63,125 nt of DNA, taken from positions 1 to 63,125 of the forward strand of contig DASWEY010000065.1 in the NCBI GenBank assembly GCA_036394575.1, read 5' to 3'. Position numbers and translations under genes: made by a program. Positions 7,353 through 16,682 of this stretch are shown here, in pieces (position 1 is the first letter of the stretch; each line of letters starts with the position of its first letter). Under the pieces are notes generated by a model. The model was not told the DNA's origin. It did no database searches and worked only from the letters and a program-made list of their open reading frames with translations. Origin of the DNA: UKL13-2 sp036394575 (GTDB taxonomy: Bacteria > Pseudomonadota > Gammaproteobacteria > Burkholderiales > Usitatibacteraceae).

Positions 7353-10121
7353 CTACACCAGTAATTGTTCCCACAGCTTCCGACGATAATTGGCACTCTC
7401 AGGCCCAACGCCAAACACCCTTGCCGCCGTTTCAAGGCCGAGGCGACGATAGCTTTCCCACTGCGCTTCGTCATAAAACTGGTCCGCCGTGGGCTGCTGC
7501 GGAAAATCGGGGTTGGTCGAGTGATATTGCCGCAGGTCCAGCGCCGACGAAGACAGCAAGTGCGGCTTGAGCACGACGATGTGGGAAATCAGGTCGCGCC
7601 TGCCGGGTTCTTCCGGGCGCGGCAAATACACCTTCAGCAGCAATGCACACTTGCTCACATCGGCGGCGCGCAAATCACCGGTCGAATCGTCGCCCGTTAT
7701 GGCGTGGAATTCTTCCGGTGTGCCGAACACCTGGTCCAGCCGATCCTCCATCGGGATCGCCGGATTTTCTCTGGCGATATCGCGATCGACTTCAATCTCG
7801 ATGCCGAAATCGATCCGCACCAGCCGGATCAGGTTGGCCACATCCTCAAACTCGTATTTCGGATCGCAGCCGCAATCGCACAGCACGATCAGCCGCACAT
7901 TGCGTCCGGGCCGCAGCAATTCGTAGACGGCGGTATTTTCGAAATGGCCGCCGTCGGAAAGATATTGCAGCGGCCGGCGCGTGCCGTAGAACGATGCGAA
8001 CAATTCATCCGACAAATAGGCATGCGTTTTAAACGCCCTGCGAATATGCCTGGAAAAGTCGTCCAGGTCGTCGCTGTATTTGCCGAGCCCCGAACGCCAC
8101 CAGCGTCCCAGGCGAACATTGGCCAGGCCCATCAGCAAGGAATAGCCGAGGGTGGTCCGGCGCCCAAGCCCGGTCGAGAACGCGGCGCCCGACACCCCGA
8201 CCCACTCGCCGATGGTCAGTTCCTCGTAGAGCTCGCCGCGTTTTGCCGTCGGCGGGAAATTGCAGAACTCGCCGTCGAGCGAAAACCCGCCGGGCAATAT
8301 CGCCAGGGGCTTGCCCTTGCGGTCGCGCTGCACCAGTTGCTCGCCGGGATCATTGTTCTGGTTGACGCAGACATTGATGATGTGGATCGGCATCAAGGCG
8401 TTTTTGTAATACTCGTCATGGCTCACCTGATCGCCGGGGATCGGTTCCGCAACGCTGCGAAACCCGGCATTTGCGGTCATGAAGCGCACACCATTGCTGG
8501 CGCCGAGATAAGCGCGTGTCAGCCGCGCGCTATACAGCCCCTGCAGCGTCGACAGGTTCAGAAAACCGGGGAACTGGCTGCTCAACCAGGTAAGACCGAA
8601 CGCCAGCCCGGCCGTGATCAGCAACACGGCAAGCATCTCGTGATGCGCTGCTGCATTGCTGAGGAGTTCGAGATAGGGCTCAGATCCCTGCCATTGCACC
8701 CATTGCAGCAGCATCGCCCAGAACAGGGCCACCAGAAACAACAGGGCCACACCGGCGACGGAAATGATCGCGCCCAGCGGAATCTTGCTCAGCCAGCCTT
8801 CGCGTTCTTTTTCCGCAAAGGCGGTTGCGAAATGCCGCGCCAGCCAGACAATGGCGCCGATGACGGCGGTGGAGCTCAGCCAGCCCTGCGCCTGGTACAG
8901 ATTGGCATACAGCGATTGGCTGGCGGTATCGACCGCGGCCAACAAGACGATCGCCAGCAGGCACAGCAGGCCGTTGGCGAGCGCGCGCGTCAGCGTAACC
9001 CTTTGGTCGGTAATCATGGCCGGTCCATAGGCGTTGTATGTGGTCTGGTAATGCCACAGCGAGCCCAACATCGCCAGCAATCCCGCCATCTCCAAGGCCA
9101 AAATCACCCGCAGCCACTGGGCATCGAGCAAGTAGCCCCCACACACGCCGAGCCCGAACAAAATCAAGCCGCTCAGCGCAGTTGCCATTGGTGCCAGGGT
9201 GCTCCATTTGGAAGGATCGGAAACGCTGCCGCCGGGCGGCGGCTGAGTCAACCAGAATGCCAGCGCCGCCGGGATCAGCCACAGGCCGAACAAGGGCAGC
9301 AGCAACCACCAGATGGGGCTCCACCAGATCACGAATTCTTCAACTTCCACCACATCTTTCAGTTGCTGGTACTCGAATTCCCGATAACTCCAGCCACCCG
9401 GGAACTCCGGCAGCCAATCGAACAGCAGACCGCGCGTGACGGCAATAAGCGCAAACGCCGTCAACAAGGCAGTGCCGATCACGTAATGCACCGCAAACCA
9501 GTTTCGAATCGTCAGGGCCACGGCGTAGACCAGATCGCCCGAACCGGACGGCGCCATATAGCGGCCGTTCTCGCGCAACCAGGCGAGCGGGCCCTCCCCC
9601 GGCTCCTGGGCGTCGAACATGACGTTGCTGCGCAAGCGGCCCGGCGGCTCGGCCTCAAACACCTTGTAGGCCTGAATCGCCACGTCGCGATCATTCAACT
9701 GCTTTTGCGGGTTCAGGCGGCAATCCGCAAACAGGCTGCCGAAAAAACTGCCGCAGTAACCGCCGCCGCTGACCGTCGACACATAGTCGAACTGCGGCAA
9801 CAGACTCTCGGCGCTGTTTTTTGGCGGGCCATTCACCACCCCCGCTTGCGGAACAGGCGGCGCCGCTTTTGCCAGGCCCTGCAGTACGCCGAGACAAAAG
9901 GTGGCGCTGCGAATCCCCCCGCCGGAAAAGGCCAGCGCCCATTCCGCTTGCCGGTGAGCTTCCGGGCGCGGGATTTGCATGGTCGACCGCCGCAATTTTG
10001 CGCGGTCCTGCTCGTCCGATATCGTTGGCGGCAGCGGTACTGCCTGGGCCTGAGCCGCCGCACTTGGCTGCTCGTGCGGCCCCCCGATTTGCGTGTGGCG
10101 CTCAGTGTCGTCAGAGGACAT
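7353..10121 (-). CDS. Large membrane patatin-like phospholipase
   Basis: 922 residues. The oxyanion-hole motif SGGGIRS is at 66-72. The nucleophile segment is STVSGGG with Ser118; the usual first Gly of GxSxG is Thr here. The dyad Asp is in LSDGGHFEN at Asp723. Patatins are Ser-Asp dyad acyl hydrolases of membrane lipids. Between the two catalytic halves, roughly residues 205-520, lie several hydrophobic helices (for example LLTAFALIAVTRGLLF, WWLLLPLFGLWLIPAALAFWL, LLCLLAIVLLAAV), so the enzyme is embedded in the membrane. The N-terminal 50 residues are low complexity. There is no operon partner. Confidence 0.85.
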   Translation of the reverse strand: MSSDDTERHTQIGGPHEQPSAAAQAQAVPLPPTISDEQDRAKLRRSTMQIPRPEAHRQAEWALAFSGGGIRSATFCLGVLQGLAKAAPPVPQAGVVNGPPKNSAESLLPQFDYVSTVSGGGYCGSFFGSLFADCRLNPQKQLNDRDVAIQAYKVFEAEPPGRLRSNVMFDAQEPGEGPLAWLRENGRYMAPSGSGDLVYAVALTIRNWFAVHYVIGTALLTAFALIAVTRGLLFDWLPEFPGGWSYREFEYQQLKDVVEVEEFVIWWSPIWWLLLPLFGLWLIPAALAFWLTQPPPGGSVSDPSKWSTLAPMATALSGLILFGLGVCGGYLLDAQWLRVILALEMAGLLAMLGSLWHYQTTYNAYGPAMITDQRVTLTRALANGLLCLLAIVLLAAVDTASQSLYANLYQAQGWLSSTAVIGAIVWLARHFATAFAEKEREGWLSKIPLGAIISVAGVALLFLVALFWAMLLQWVQWQGSEPYLELLSNAAAHHEMLAVLLITAGLAFGLTWLSSQFPGFLNLSTLQGLYSARLTRAYLGASNGVRFMTANAGFRSVAEPIPGDQVSHDEYYKNALMPIHIINVCVNQNNDPGEQLVQRDRKGKPLAILPGGFSLDGEFCNFPPTAKRGELYEELTIGEWVGVSGAAFSTGLGRRTTLGYSLLMGLANVRLGRWWRSGLGKYSDDLDDFSRHIRRAFKTHAYLSDELFASFYGTRRPLQYLSDGGHFENTAVYELLRPGRNVRLIVLCDCGCDPKYEFEDVANLIRLVRIDFGIEIEVDRDIARENPAIPMEDRLDQVFGTPEEFHAITGDDSTGDLRAADVSKCALLLKVYLPRPEEPGRRDLISHIVVLKPHLLSSSALDLRQYHSTNPDFPQQPTADQFYDEAQWESYRRLGLETAARVFGVGPESANYRRKLWEQLLV

Positions 10122-10316
10122 GGTTTTTCCTTTCGCAGCGACGCCGGGAAATATTCGGCAGGCAATCGCGGCATGGTCACGCGGGTGCAGTCCGAATCCA
10201 GCCTGCGTAATTTTTTAACGGCCTGGCGCGGTGGCCGCGTGATTGATCCCGGACGGCACTGACAGTCTTCGCCCATCCCGAATCGATAGGCAAGAAATTT
10301 CAACGCCGCAATGAAC

Positions 10317-10338
10317 AAACCCACCTGCGAGGGTGGGT
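10317..10338. repeat. Family C hairpin, copy 3
   Basis: AAACCCACCTGCGAGGGTGGGT palindrome. Like copy 1, it is preceded by ATGAA and an A-rich stretch. Confidence 0.5.
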
Positions 10339-10518
10339 AAATTGATCCCAAAAGATCAGGCTGCCGATGATTGCCTGAACGAATGTATTACGGGGAAATG
10401 ACGCTGTCGGGATGGCCCCGCTGGACAGCCGCGTCGCAACGATTTATTTCAAGCCGGGCTTGTTTGAGGGCCCGAATTTCCAGCCTCCAGCCAACCTCTT
10501 GGCAGCCGTTTGCAGAAA

Positions 10519-10582
10519 ACGCAGAACGCCATTCGGCGCGGTTCTCCAGGCAAAAATGCCCCGGAAGGCGCGCCAATGCTGG
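10519..10582. repeat. Family B palindrome, copy 2
   Basis: Starts ACGCAGAACGCCATTCGGCG and ends GGCGCGCCAATGCTGG. It lies 19 bases beyond the stop of the small gene at 10602. Confidence 0.75.
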
Positions 10583-10601
10583 ACTTTCAAATTTCGTTCG
10601 G

Positions 10602-10787
10602 CTATTTCTTCTTGTCACGCGGCGGAGCATGCGGCTGCGTGGCGGACGAAGGATCGCTGGCCGGAAAGCTTTCGTCGCTCGCTTCGTCGATCAGCCATTC
10701 CTCATGGGCCGGGTCCGCGGGACTGGGGTGCGGCGGCAATTTGGTGCCTTGCGGTTTCGGCGTGGCGGGTTTTTTGTCCTGCGGCAT
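10602..10787 (-). CDS. Small Pro/Asp-rich hypothetical protein
   Basis: 61 residues from the ATG at 10787, chosen for the AGGAG box before it. The protein is polar, rich in Pro, Lys and Asp, and carries EASDESFPASDPSSAT, a motif I associate with small uncharacterised proteobacterial proteins. It ends in a basic DKKK. It is probably disordered. No function can be given. Confidence 0.6.
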   Translation of the reverse strand: MPQDKKPATPKPQGTKLPPHPSPADPAHEEWLIDEASDESFPASDPSSATQPHAPPRDKKK

Positions 10788-10982
10788 GGGGCAGCTCCTG
10801 TTCTGGCATGACAGCTTAATCATACGCCCCGCACGGCGAGGCTTCAGACCTGCGTTCGTCGGCGGCGAACGTGGACTGCTGGGCACGGTTCTCTATTTTT
10901 CAAAACGTTTTAACCGGGTACGCACACCCCCGCGTCATTTGCGATAATCGCCCCACTTCCACTCGCCACGACAGCCGCGACC

Positions 10983-12290
10983 ATGACCGATTTGTCCTTC
11001 AGCAAAGTGCGCGAGCAATACGAGATGCTGCCTTATCCACCGGTAAACCCGGAGGACGATAGACACCGGCTGGTGCGTACCTGGCTGGACGAATTGCCGA
11101 TGATCAATCACTACTGCTTCGCGGGCCGGCAGTCATTCGCAAACGGCTTTCGCGTCCTGGCGGCGGGTGGCGGCACCGGCGGCGGCACCATCTTTCTCGC
11201 CGAGCAGCTGCGGCACACCGATGCACGTATCGTGCATCTCGATTTCAGCGGCGCCAGCATCGAGATCGCCAAGCAGCGGGCTGCGATACGCGGCCTGAAC
11301 AATATCGACTGGATTCACGATTCGCTGCTGAATCTGCCGACGCTGGGACTGGCGCCGTTCGATTACATCAACAGCATCGGCGTGCTGCATCACTTGCCCG
11401 ATCCCGATGCCGGCTTGCGCGCGCTGAAATCGGTGTTGAAGGACGACGGCGCACTGGCGCTGATGCTGTACGGAAAATACGGCCGCACCGGCATCTATCA
11501 AATGCAGGAACTGATGCGCGCCGTCAACGTCGATGAAACCAGCCTCGCCGGCGAACTCGCCAACGCCAGGGCGATCATGCCGCAGCTCCCCAAGACCAAC
11601 TGGTTCAAGCGCTGCGAGGATTTGTGGCGCGGCGATATGAACACCGACGCCGATCTCTACGACATTGCGCTGCACTCGCAGGATCGGGCTTATTCTATCG
11701 AGGAAATTTTTGCATGGCTGGCCGATGAACATGGCTTCACGCTCGATTTCACCGCGGTGGAAAAGGGGCGTTCCGCCTATATGCCCAGCGTGGCGCTGGG
11801 CCCGAACCCGCCGCCCTTGCTCGCCAAAATAGAGCGCCAACCGTTGCGCCGGCAATACGCCATCGGCGAATTGCTACGCGGCAACATCATGACCCACGGG
11901 TTTTACGCGACGCGCTCCACGCAATGCCGCGCCGCATACGGTGACGCCGACATGGTGCCGTTCTTCGTGCACGAGCCGCTTACCGGGCCGATGGTGGCGG
12001 GCATTTTCAGTCAAGCTGGTGGCAAGCCGTTCCTGCTTAACCATCAGCACGTCGGCCTGTCCCTGATGGTGCAGCCCGGGCGTTACGCGCCGCAGATATT
12101 CATGCATATGGACGGCCAGCGCTCATTCCAGGAAATTTTTGATCTGGTGCGCAATGATCCGGCGAATCGAAAATCGCCACCCGGCAATCAGCTTTTGTTC
12201 GACGACTTCAAGAACAACTTCGACATCCTCGGCGCCATCGAGCGCATCCTGCTGCGACACAAGTCGGTGATCTTGCCTGCCCCCGTCTAG
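10983..12290 (+). CDS. SAM-dependent class I methyltransferase with a C-terminal extension
   Basis: 435 residues. Motif I is VLAAGGGTGGGT (about residues 56-67), the acidic end of strand 2 is VHLDFSG, and motif IV is FDYINSIGVLHHLPDP, the layout of a class I Rossmann methyltransferase. The first 40 residues contain YEMLPYPPVNPEDD, as in relatives that act on peptides or other large substrates. About 180 residues follow the catalytic domain and end in a helical segment (RSFQEIFDLV to AIERILLRH). The substrate is unknown. The gene is single. Confidence 0.8.
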   Translation: MTDLSFSKVREQYEMLPYPPVNPEDDRHRLVRTWLDELPMINHYCFAGRQSFANGFRVLAAGGGTGGGTIFLAEQLRHTDARIVHLDFSGASIEIAKQRAAIRGLNNIDWIHDSLLNLPTLGLAPFDYINSIGVLHHLPDPDAGLRALKSVLKDDGALALMLYGKYGRTGIYQMQELMRAVNVDETSLAGELANARAIMPQLPKTNWFKRCEDLWRGDMNTDADLYDIALHSQDRAYSIEEIFAWLADEHGFTLDFTAVEKGRSAYMPSVALGPNPPPLLAKIERQPLRRQYAIGELLRGNIMTHGFYATRSTQCRAAYGDADMVPFFVHEPLTGPMVAGIFSQAGGKPFLLNHQHVGLSLMVQPGRYAPQIFMHMDGQRSFQEIFDLVRNDPANRKSPPGNQLLFDDFKNNFDILGAIERILLRHKSVILPAPV

Positions 12291-12312
12291 GCTGCAGCTT
12301 GAGTGCGACGTT

Positions 12313-12460
12313 GTGGGCCCCGGACTGAATCCGGGTCGACGCCTTGCCTTAATGTTTGCTTTGCCAGCTTGGTCACCGGGCAAGCGCCAATCCCAATCGG
12401 TACGGCAACGCCCAAACAATCACCGTCATCCCGGATTTAGTCCGGGATCCAATTTTGCGC
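12313..12460. repeat. Two half-copies of family A
   Basis: The right half (GGGCCCCGGACTGAATCCGG) is at 12314-12341 and the left half (GTCATCCCGG..CCGGGATCC) at 12427-12460. They are in reversed order relative to a full copy and about 85 bases apart. The region lies between convergent genes. Confidence 0.65.
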
Positions 12461-12493
12461 GCGAGAAAGGTTCCCGTCCGAATGCCTGCCTTT

Positions 12494-13540
12494 CTACCCT
12501 GCGCCACAGCTCAGCGCTGCCGCGCGAATGGCCTTCAGCAGATCGGTATCGCGACGGTATAAATCGGCCAGGGAAGCGATCGCCCGCAGATCCTGGTCGC
12601 GCAGACTCAACATCTGGTCGACGCTTCCCTTGGCAATGTAGTATGCGTGCCAGGCATCGACGTCCGCTGCCGCCACCTCCGCCAGGGCCACCGTCACCTT
12701 GACCTCGGGACTCACATTTTTCATGAAGCCGAGGGCCAGTTTCAGGACGCCGAGGGTCGCCTTCTCGCTCATTTCAAGCAGCTTCCCGCGCTCGGCCGAT
12801 TCGACTAACTCGTAGGCGCGGCCATGCTGCTCATAGATGTACTTCAGCAGCGTGACGACATCGGCGGAGGTACTGAGGTTACTGATCTGGTTTGCGATCG
12901 TTTCACGCACCGCCGGCGGAAACGCCTGCCAGCTTTCTTTGTACAGGGTCTTGAATTCGCGCAGCTCCTTGTCGGCAATCTTCACGCTCTCGCGCGCCGA
13001 CTCGGTGTAAGCGTCGATGCCAAGGCTCGCCACCTGCTCGAACAGCGTCCGGCGGGCGCGACTGGCCTCTTCCTGGCCCATCTTCACCCACTCCCCCGCG
13101 CGTGCCGCCGCGCGGTCGGTATCGACGCGCGAGTTCGCAAGCTTGCTGCGCGTCTGCGCCATGCGGGCCACGACGGGTTTTTCCGCATCCGCCAGCGCGC
13201 GCCGCGTTTGCGCGTTCAGTTGCGCGACCGCGCGATTATGCGTTTCGAGCTCCTTGCCGAGCGTGGCTTCCGCATCCTTGCAGGCGAGCTCGGCATCGCT
13301 GCCCTTGGCACGCCCCGTCTTGCAGCCCTTGTTGAAACGCGTAATGGTCTCGTCGAGCTTGTCGCCCTTGGCCGCCAGGCGCGCACGCTCGGTCTCCAGC
13401 GCGGCCGCGTTGGCAATCTTGCTGCGCGCAGCGTCGGGAATGGCGCAGAGGATATCGACAAAATTTTCCGCCCGCGCGGGAAGCCCGGCCAGGAGGATGA
13501 ACATGGCCAGCGATGCGGAGACGGCACGAAATTCAGTCAT
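12494..13540 (-). CDS. Exported coiled-coil protein, third gene of operon
   Basis: 348 residues with a signal peptide (ASLAMFILLAGLPARAENF). The mature part is nearly all helix, with heptad-like Ala/Leu/Lys/Glu stretches (AALETERARLAAKGDKLDE, ELETHNRAVAQLNAQTRRAL). It has a few cysteines, including CAIPD and a final SCGAG. No family was recognised. Its start overlaps the end of the upstream gene by 8 bases. The divergent exported protein at 16683 is of similar build. Confidence 0.65.
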   Translation of the reverse strand: MTEFRAVSASLAMFILLAGLPARAENFVDILCAIPDAARSKIANAAALETERARLAAKGDKLDETITRFNKGCKTGRAKGSDAELACKDAEATLGKELETHNRAVAQLNAQTRRALADAEKPVVARMAQTRSKLANSRVDTDRAAARAGEWVKMGQEEASRARRTLFEQVASLGIDAYTESARESVKIADKELREFKTLYKESWQAFPPAVRETIANQISNLSTSADVVTLLKYIYEQHGRAYELVESAERGKLLEMSEKATLGVLKLALGFMKNVSPEVKVTVALAEVAAADVDAWHAYYIAKGSVDQMLSLRDQDLRAIASLADLYRRDTDLLKAIRAAALSCGAG

Positions 13541-14450
13541 ATTGTGAACTCTCGATCAGGGTGTAGACGAAGCGCCGCTTGAGGCCCAAGCGGCTCTTGA
13601 GGTTGAGCGAGCGGTTCAAGCGCTCGGCATCGTTCAGGTCGGCCATGCGGTCCAGCCCTTCCTTCAGCACATAGGGCGTCTGGCGCAAATCCGGATCGGC
13701 AAAAGGAACCCGGCAGCAGCCGGGGCCGATATCGCCGGCGTCAATTGAAAACGCATTGTCGAGAATCATCTGCCGCAGGCTCGCCGTCTTGATCGTCTCG
13801 CGGAAGGGAATCGTGGTGATGTGGAACAGACCCGCATCCTGGAAGCGCGCCGGATTGATCAGCCCCGAGGCATTGCCCGGCGGCGCGACCGCGGATTCGG
13901 CGAGGATATCCTGCACCGCATAGTTCTTGATCTGCGTGCGCCAGCCGGCGAGCTCGCTCTTGTTGTGGAGACCAATCGACGCCGACAGCAGTGAGGAACC
14001 GTCATTGGCATAATTTTTTGCGCTGCCGCTGCTGTCGTACTGGCTGTATGTCGTGAGCTCCCTGATGGCGCGGTCGGCGAGGTCGATGCGTTCGCGGTCA
14101 TCCGAGGAATCGCCGGGCGCGTGCTTGCGGAACAGCTTGAGACAGGCCAGCGCCGGGAATTCCTCGCCATTGGCCATATACGCGCCGCCCAGCAAGTAAT
14201 AGAGCCGCGCATCCTGCGGGTGCCTGGCCAGCACCTCGCGCATCAACGGAATGGCCTGCTCGGGATGGTCTTCGGCCAGCAAATGATTGGCTGGCGACAA
14301 GCTGCGGCCGATGCTGAGGTACCACCACCAGTTGCTCCAGTTGGCACTGATGACGACGACGGCGACAAAAATGGCGAAGGGCGCCACCTTGCCGAGGCCG
14401 GACATGGCGAATTTTCCGAGCCTGGCCAAGGGGCCTGCCGCAGCCGTCAT
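13533..14450 (-). CDS. Membrane-anchored protein with a TPR-like segment
   Basis: 305 residues. One N-terminal membrane helix (APFAIFVAVVVISANW) is followed by a TPR-like pair around residues 55-105 (PEQAIPLMREVLARHPQDARLYYLLGGAY). The remainder is unfamiliar. The start overlaps the upstream gene by 4 bases (ATGA) and the end overlaps the downstream one by 8, so the three are translated together. It would sit in the inner membrane facing the periplasm, next to two exported partners. Confidence 0.65.
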   Translation of the reverse strand: MTAAAGPLARLGKFAMSGLGKVAPFAIFVAVVVISANWSNWWWYLSIGRSLSPANHLLAEDHPEQAIPLMREVLARHPQDARLYYLLGGAYMANGEEFPALACLKLFRKHAPGDSSDDRERIDLADRAIRELTTYSQYDSSGSAKNYANDGSSLLSASIGLHNKSELAGWRTQIKNYAVQDILAESAVAPPGNASGLINPARFQDAGLFHITTIPFRETIKTASLRQMILDNAFSIDAGDIGPGCCRVPFADPDLRQTPYVLKEGLDRMADLNDAERLNRSLNLKSRLGLKRRFVYTLIESSQYD

Positions 14451-16126
14451 TTTTGCGCCTGCGCGGCTGACGGCGATTTCGGCTTGATCGAATGCGACAC
14501 CAGCTCGGTGGCCTTCTTCGCATAGTCTTCCTGAGCGGTCTTCAGCTCCTCGGCATGGTATTCGAGCATGGACTTGCTCTGGCGGCGCTTCAGGGCATCG
14601 CCTTCAATCTTGTATTGCGCCAGTTCTTTTTCATTGGCGGCCTGCTTCTTGAGGATGTCCTCGCGCAGGGCCTTCAGCTCCGGCGTCTCGGTCTCGGGCG
14701 GCAAATACATGCCCGGCGCGTACACCACCTTGCCGGTGGGCGTGGGAACGACAACTTCATTGCCGCTGCTCTCGTCGCAAGGCCCGCCTGTACCGTCAAA
14801 GCAGGCCTTCGGGTCCTTGATCGCCCCGCGCGCTTTGTCGAGCAGCTTGATCGCCCGCTGGTTTTCCTTGGTTTCCGTCTCGATATATATCCGCGTGATG
14901 GTGGCCTGCTTGAGCACCTTGGTCGCCTGCTCCAGCCCCCAGGCCGCCTGCTGGTTCGACGGGTCCTGCTGCAACAGGGCCTCGTACTGGCCGGCCGCCG
15001 CCTGTGCGCTTTCCACGCTTTGCACCGAGCCGATCGATTTGTTGATGCGCATCGCCGACACCGTGGTCAGCTGGTCCTGCGCCGTCGCGTCGTTGTTCGA
15101 ACGCTGGAACCATTGCTCATGCACATTCACCAGCAGGTCCCAATCCCGGTCGGAGCGCGCGACGCGAGAGAGCTCGCTGCGCGCCACGCGCCGCGCCCGG
15201 CTGAGGTACTCGCGCACCTCCTGCGGGTTTTTGGCGGCGCCGGCACGTCCCTCGAGAAAATCGAACTCGCGCGAGAAATGCGCGGTGGCGCCATCCATAT
15301 CCCCGCCCTGCGCGGACTGGCGCCCCTGACGCTCTTCGCACAGGCCGGCATTTTTAATGGCGGCGGTGGAGCCCGGGTCGTAATTCAGCGATGCCGCATA
15401 CTCATTGAACGCCAGCGCATAATTCTCAGCGGCAAACGCGGCCCGGCCGCGATCGAAATATTTATGAGCATTCGCGCCGCGGATGCTGTCATCAATGCTC
15501 GCATCCGGCCACCAGCGTTTTTCATTTTCAAACGCGGCAATGGCGACATCCCAGTCGCGCCGCTGCCAGGCCGCATTCGCCGCCTCGCGGGCGATGTTGG
15601 CCTGGCAGGCGCGGATATTGTTCGCCGCCGCATCGCTGGACTGCAGCGCCTGCGCCTGCTGGAACTGGGCAATGGCCTGCCGCCAGTCGCGGCGATTCAT
15701 GGCGTCGAGCCCCGCGGCGAAATATTTGCCGGAAAGCGCCAGCGTGCGGTTGCTGCGATAGACATCGTTCGGATAAACCGAATCCGCCTGCTCGAAATAC
15801 CTTGCCGCTTCGTCGTAGCGCTTGGCCTGAAGCGCTGCGCGACCGAGCTCATTGAGCTGGTTGGCCTGGGCAATGCGCGGATCGATGCGCGACACGCAGG
15901 CGAGGGGATGACTGGCATCGGTCCAGGGCCGGGCATCCATGCCCTGGGCGTTGCACATGGCCTTGAATTCCTGCCAGTTGCGACAGCACTCGGCCTGCGC
16001 CAGCCCCGCCATGGTCACGAGGCAAAAGAAGAACAGTACCGTCTTCACCCATACGCTGCCAGCACCCAGAGGCACCCGCCGCAAGCCGGACCATGGCCAA
16101 CAATTCTTCTGCGCGCTCATCGACAT
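14447..16126 (-). CDS. Exported TPR-repeat protein, first gene of operon
   Basis: 559 residues. The hydrophobic signal segment is VLFFFCLVTMAGLAQAECC, preceded by about 27 residues; a later start is possible. TPR-type helices run from about residue 85 to 260 (LNELGRAALQAKRYDEAARYFEQADSVYPND and similar units). A second set with AAAGQYEALLQQDPSNQQAAWGLEQA follows near 390. The last 100 residues are a charged coiled coil. Such repeats bind other proteins, so it may scaffold the operon's products in the periplasm. The function is unknown. Confidence 0.7.
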   Translation of the reverse strand: MSMSAQKNCWPWSGLRRVPLGAGSVWVKTVLFFFCLVTMAGLAQAECCRNWQEFKAMCNAQGMDARPWTDASHPLACVSRIDPRIAQANQLNELGRAALQAKRYDEAARYFEQADSVYPNDVYRSNRTLALSGKYFAAGLDAMNRRDWRQAIAQFQQAQALQSSDAAANNIRACQANIAREAANAAWQRRDWDVAIAAFENEKRWWPDASIDDSIRGANAHKYFDRGRAAFAAENYALAFNEYAASLNYDPGSTAAIKNAGLCEERQGRQSAQGGDMDGATAHFSREFDFLEGRAGAAKNPQEVREYLSRARRVARSELSRVARSDRDWDLLVNVHEQWFQRSNNDATAQDQLTTVSAMRINKSIGSVQSVESAQAAAGQYEALLQQDPSNQQAAWGLEQATKVLKQATITRIYIETETKENQRAIKLLDKARGAIKDPKACFDGTGGPCDESSGNEVVVPTPTGKVVYAPGMYLPPETETPELKALREDILKKQAANEKELAQYKIEGDALKRRQSKSMLEYHAEELKTAQEDYAKKATELVSHSIKPKSPSAAQAQK

Positions 16127-16313
16127 CTCCCTGTGCGCTGATGACCTGCAGACACCGCATCGGTGGCGGCATCTTGATCGTCTGCTGACGATTCTGTGGT
16201 CCGTGCATCAGCGCTGTGCGAAAAGTTACGCTGAATTGCCGGCGGAAACAAGGCGAATCGCGGCATCGGCCGCGCCGCAGGCCATGAGGCAAGCGCTTGT
16301 GAAAAAATGAAAC

Positions 16314-16373
16314 CCCAGCATTCATGCGCCTTCGCAGGCATTTATTGCCTGGAAGACGCGCCAAATGGCGATC
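16314..16373. repeat. Family B palindrome, copy 3 (reversed)
   Basis: Reads CCAGCATTCATGCGCC at the left and GACGCGCCAAATGGCG at the right, the reverse of most other copies. It lies 58 bases from a half family A element. Confidence 0.65.
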
Positions 16374-16430
16374 TACGTGTTTTTATGAACCGGGCAACAT
16401 GCTTTCAGGAAACGCCAGAAATCTAGCGTT

Positions 16431-16468
16431 GTCATCCCGGATTCAGTCCGGGATCCGATTTTGGTTCA
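16431..16468. repeat. Family A, left half only
   Basis: GTCATCCCGGATTCAGTCC then GGGATCCGATTTTGG. The facing right half is missing. Confidence 0.65.
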
Positions 16469-16682
16469 ACACGATGGCGCAGAGCGCACGTGCGCGATGC
16501 GCCAACTCGAATTCAGAACGTTTAAGGGTCCCTTAAGGACAGCCATCGTGTCATGGCGACATAGTGACGCCACTGAATCCAGCGCCATCCGGGACAACAG
16601 ATGTTCCCGGCCCCTGGTTGCCAGGTTTCACTTTTCCACCTTTGCAAAAACAGCCAGTGACAGCGAATTGAAAGGGGCGATC

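Larger units (their letters stand above)
10122..10601. other. 480-base gap with a family C and a family B repeat
   Basis: Holds the hairpin at 10317-10338 and the family B copy at 10519-10582. No gene was seen between them. Confidence 0.5.
16127..16682. other. Divergent promoter region with family B and A repeats
   Basis: 556 bases separate the TPR operon from the nuclease-motif gene. A reversed family B copy (16314-16373) and a left half of family A (16431-16468) fill its middle. Confidence 0.5.

Noticed and set aside
7365..10262. 965-codon open frame on the plus strand opposite the patatin gene
   Set aside because: It is the antisense of a convincing coding sequence. Its product is rich in Arg, Gln, His and Pro without any domain, as GC-rich shadow frames are.
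14492..16141. 549-codon plus-strand frame opposite the TPR gene
   Set aside because: Shadow of a TPR protein with a signal peptide; it has no recognisable motif.
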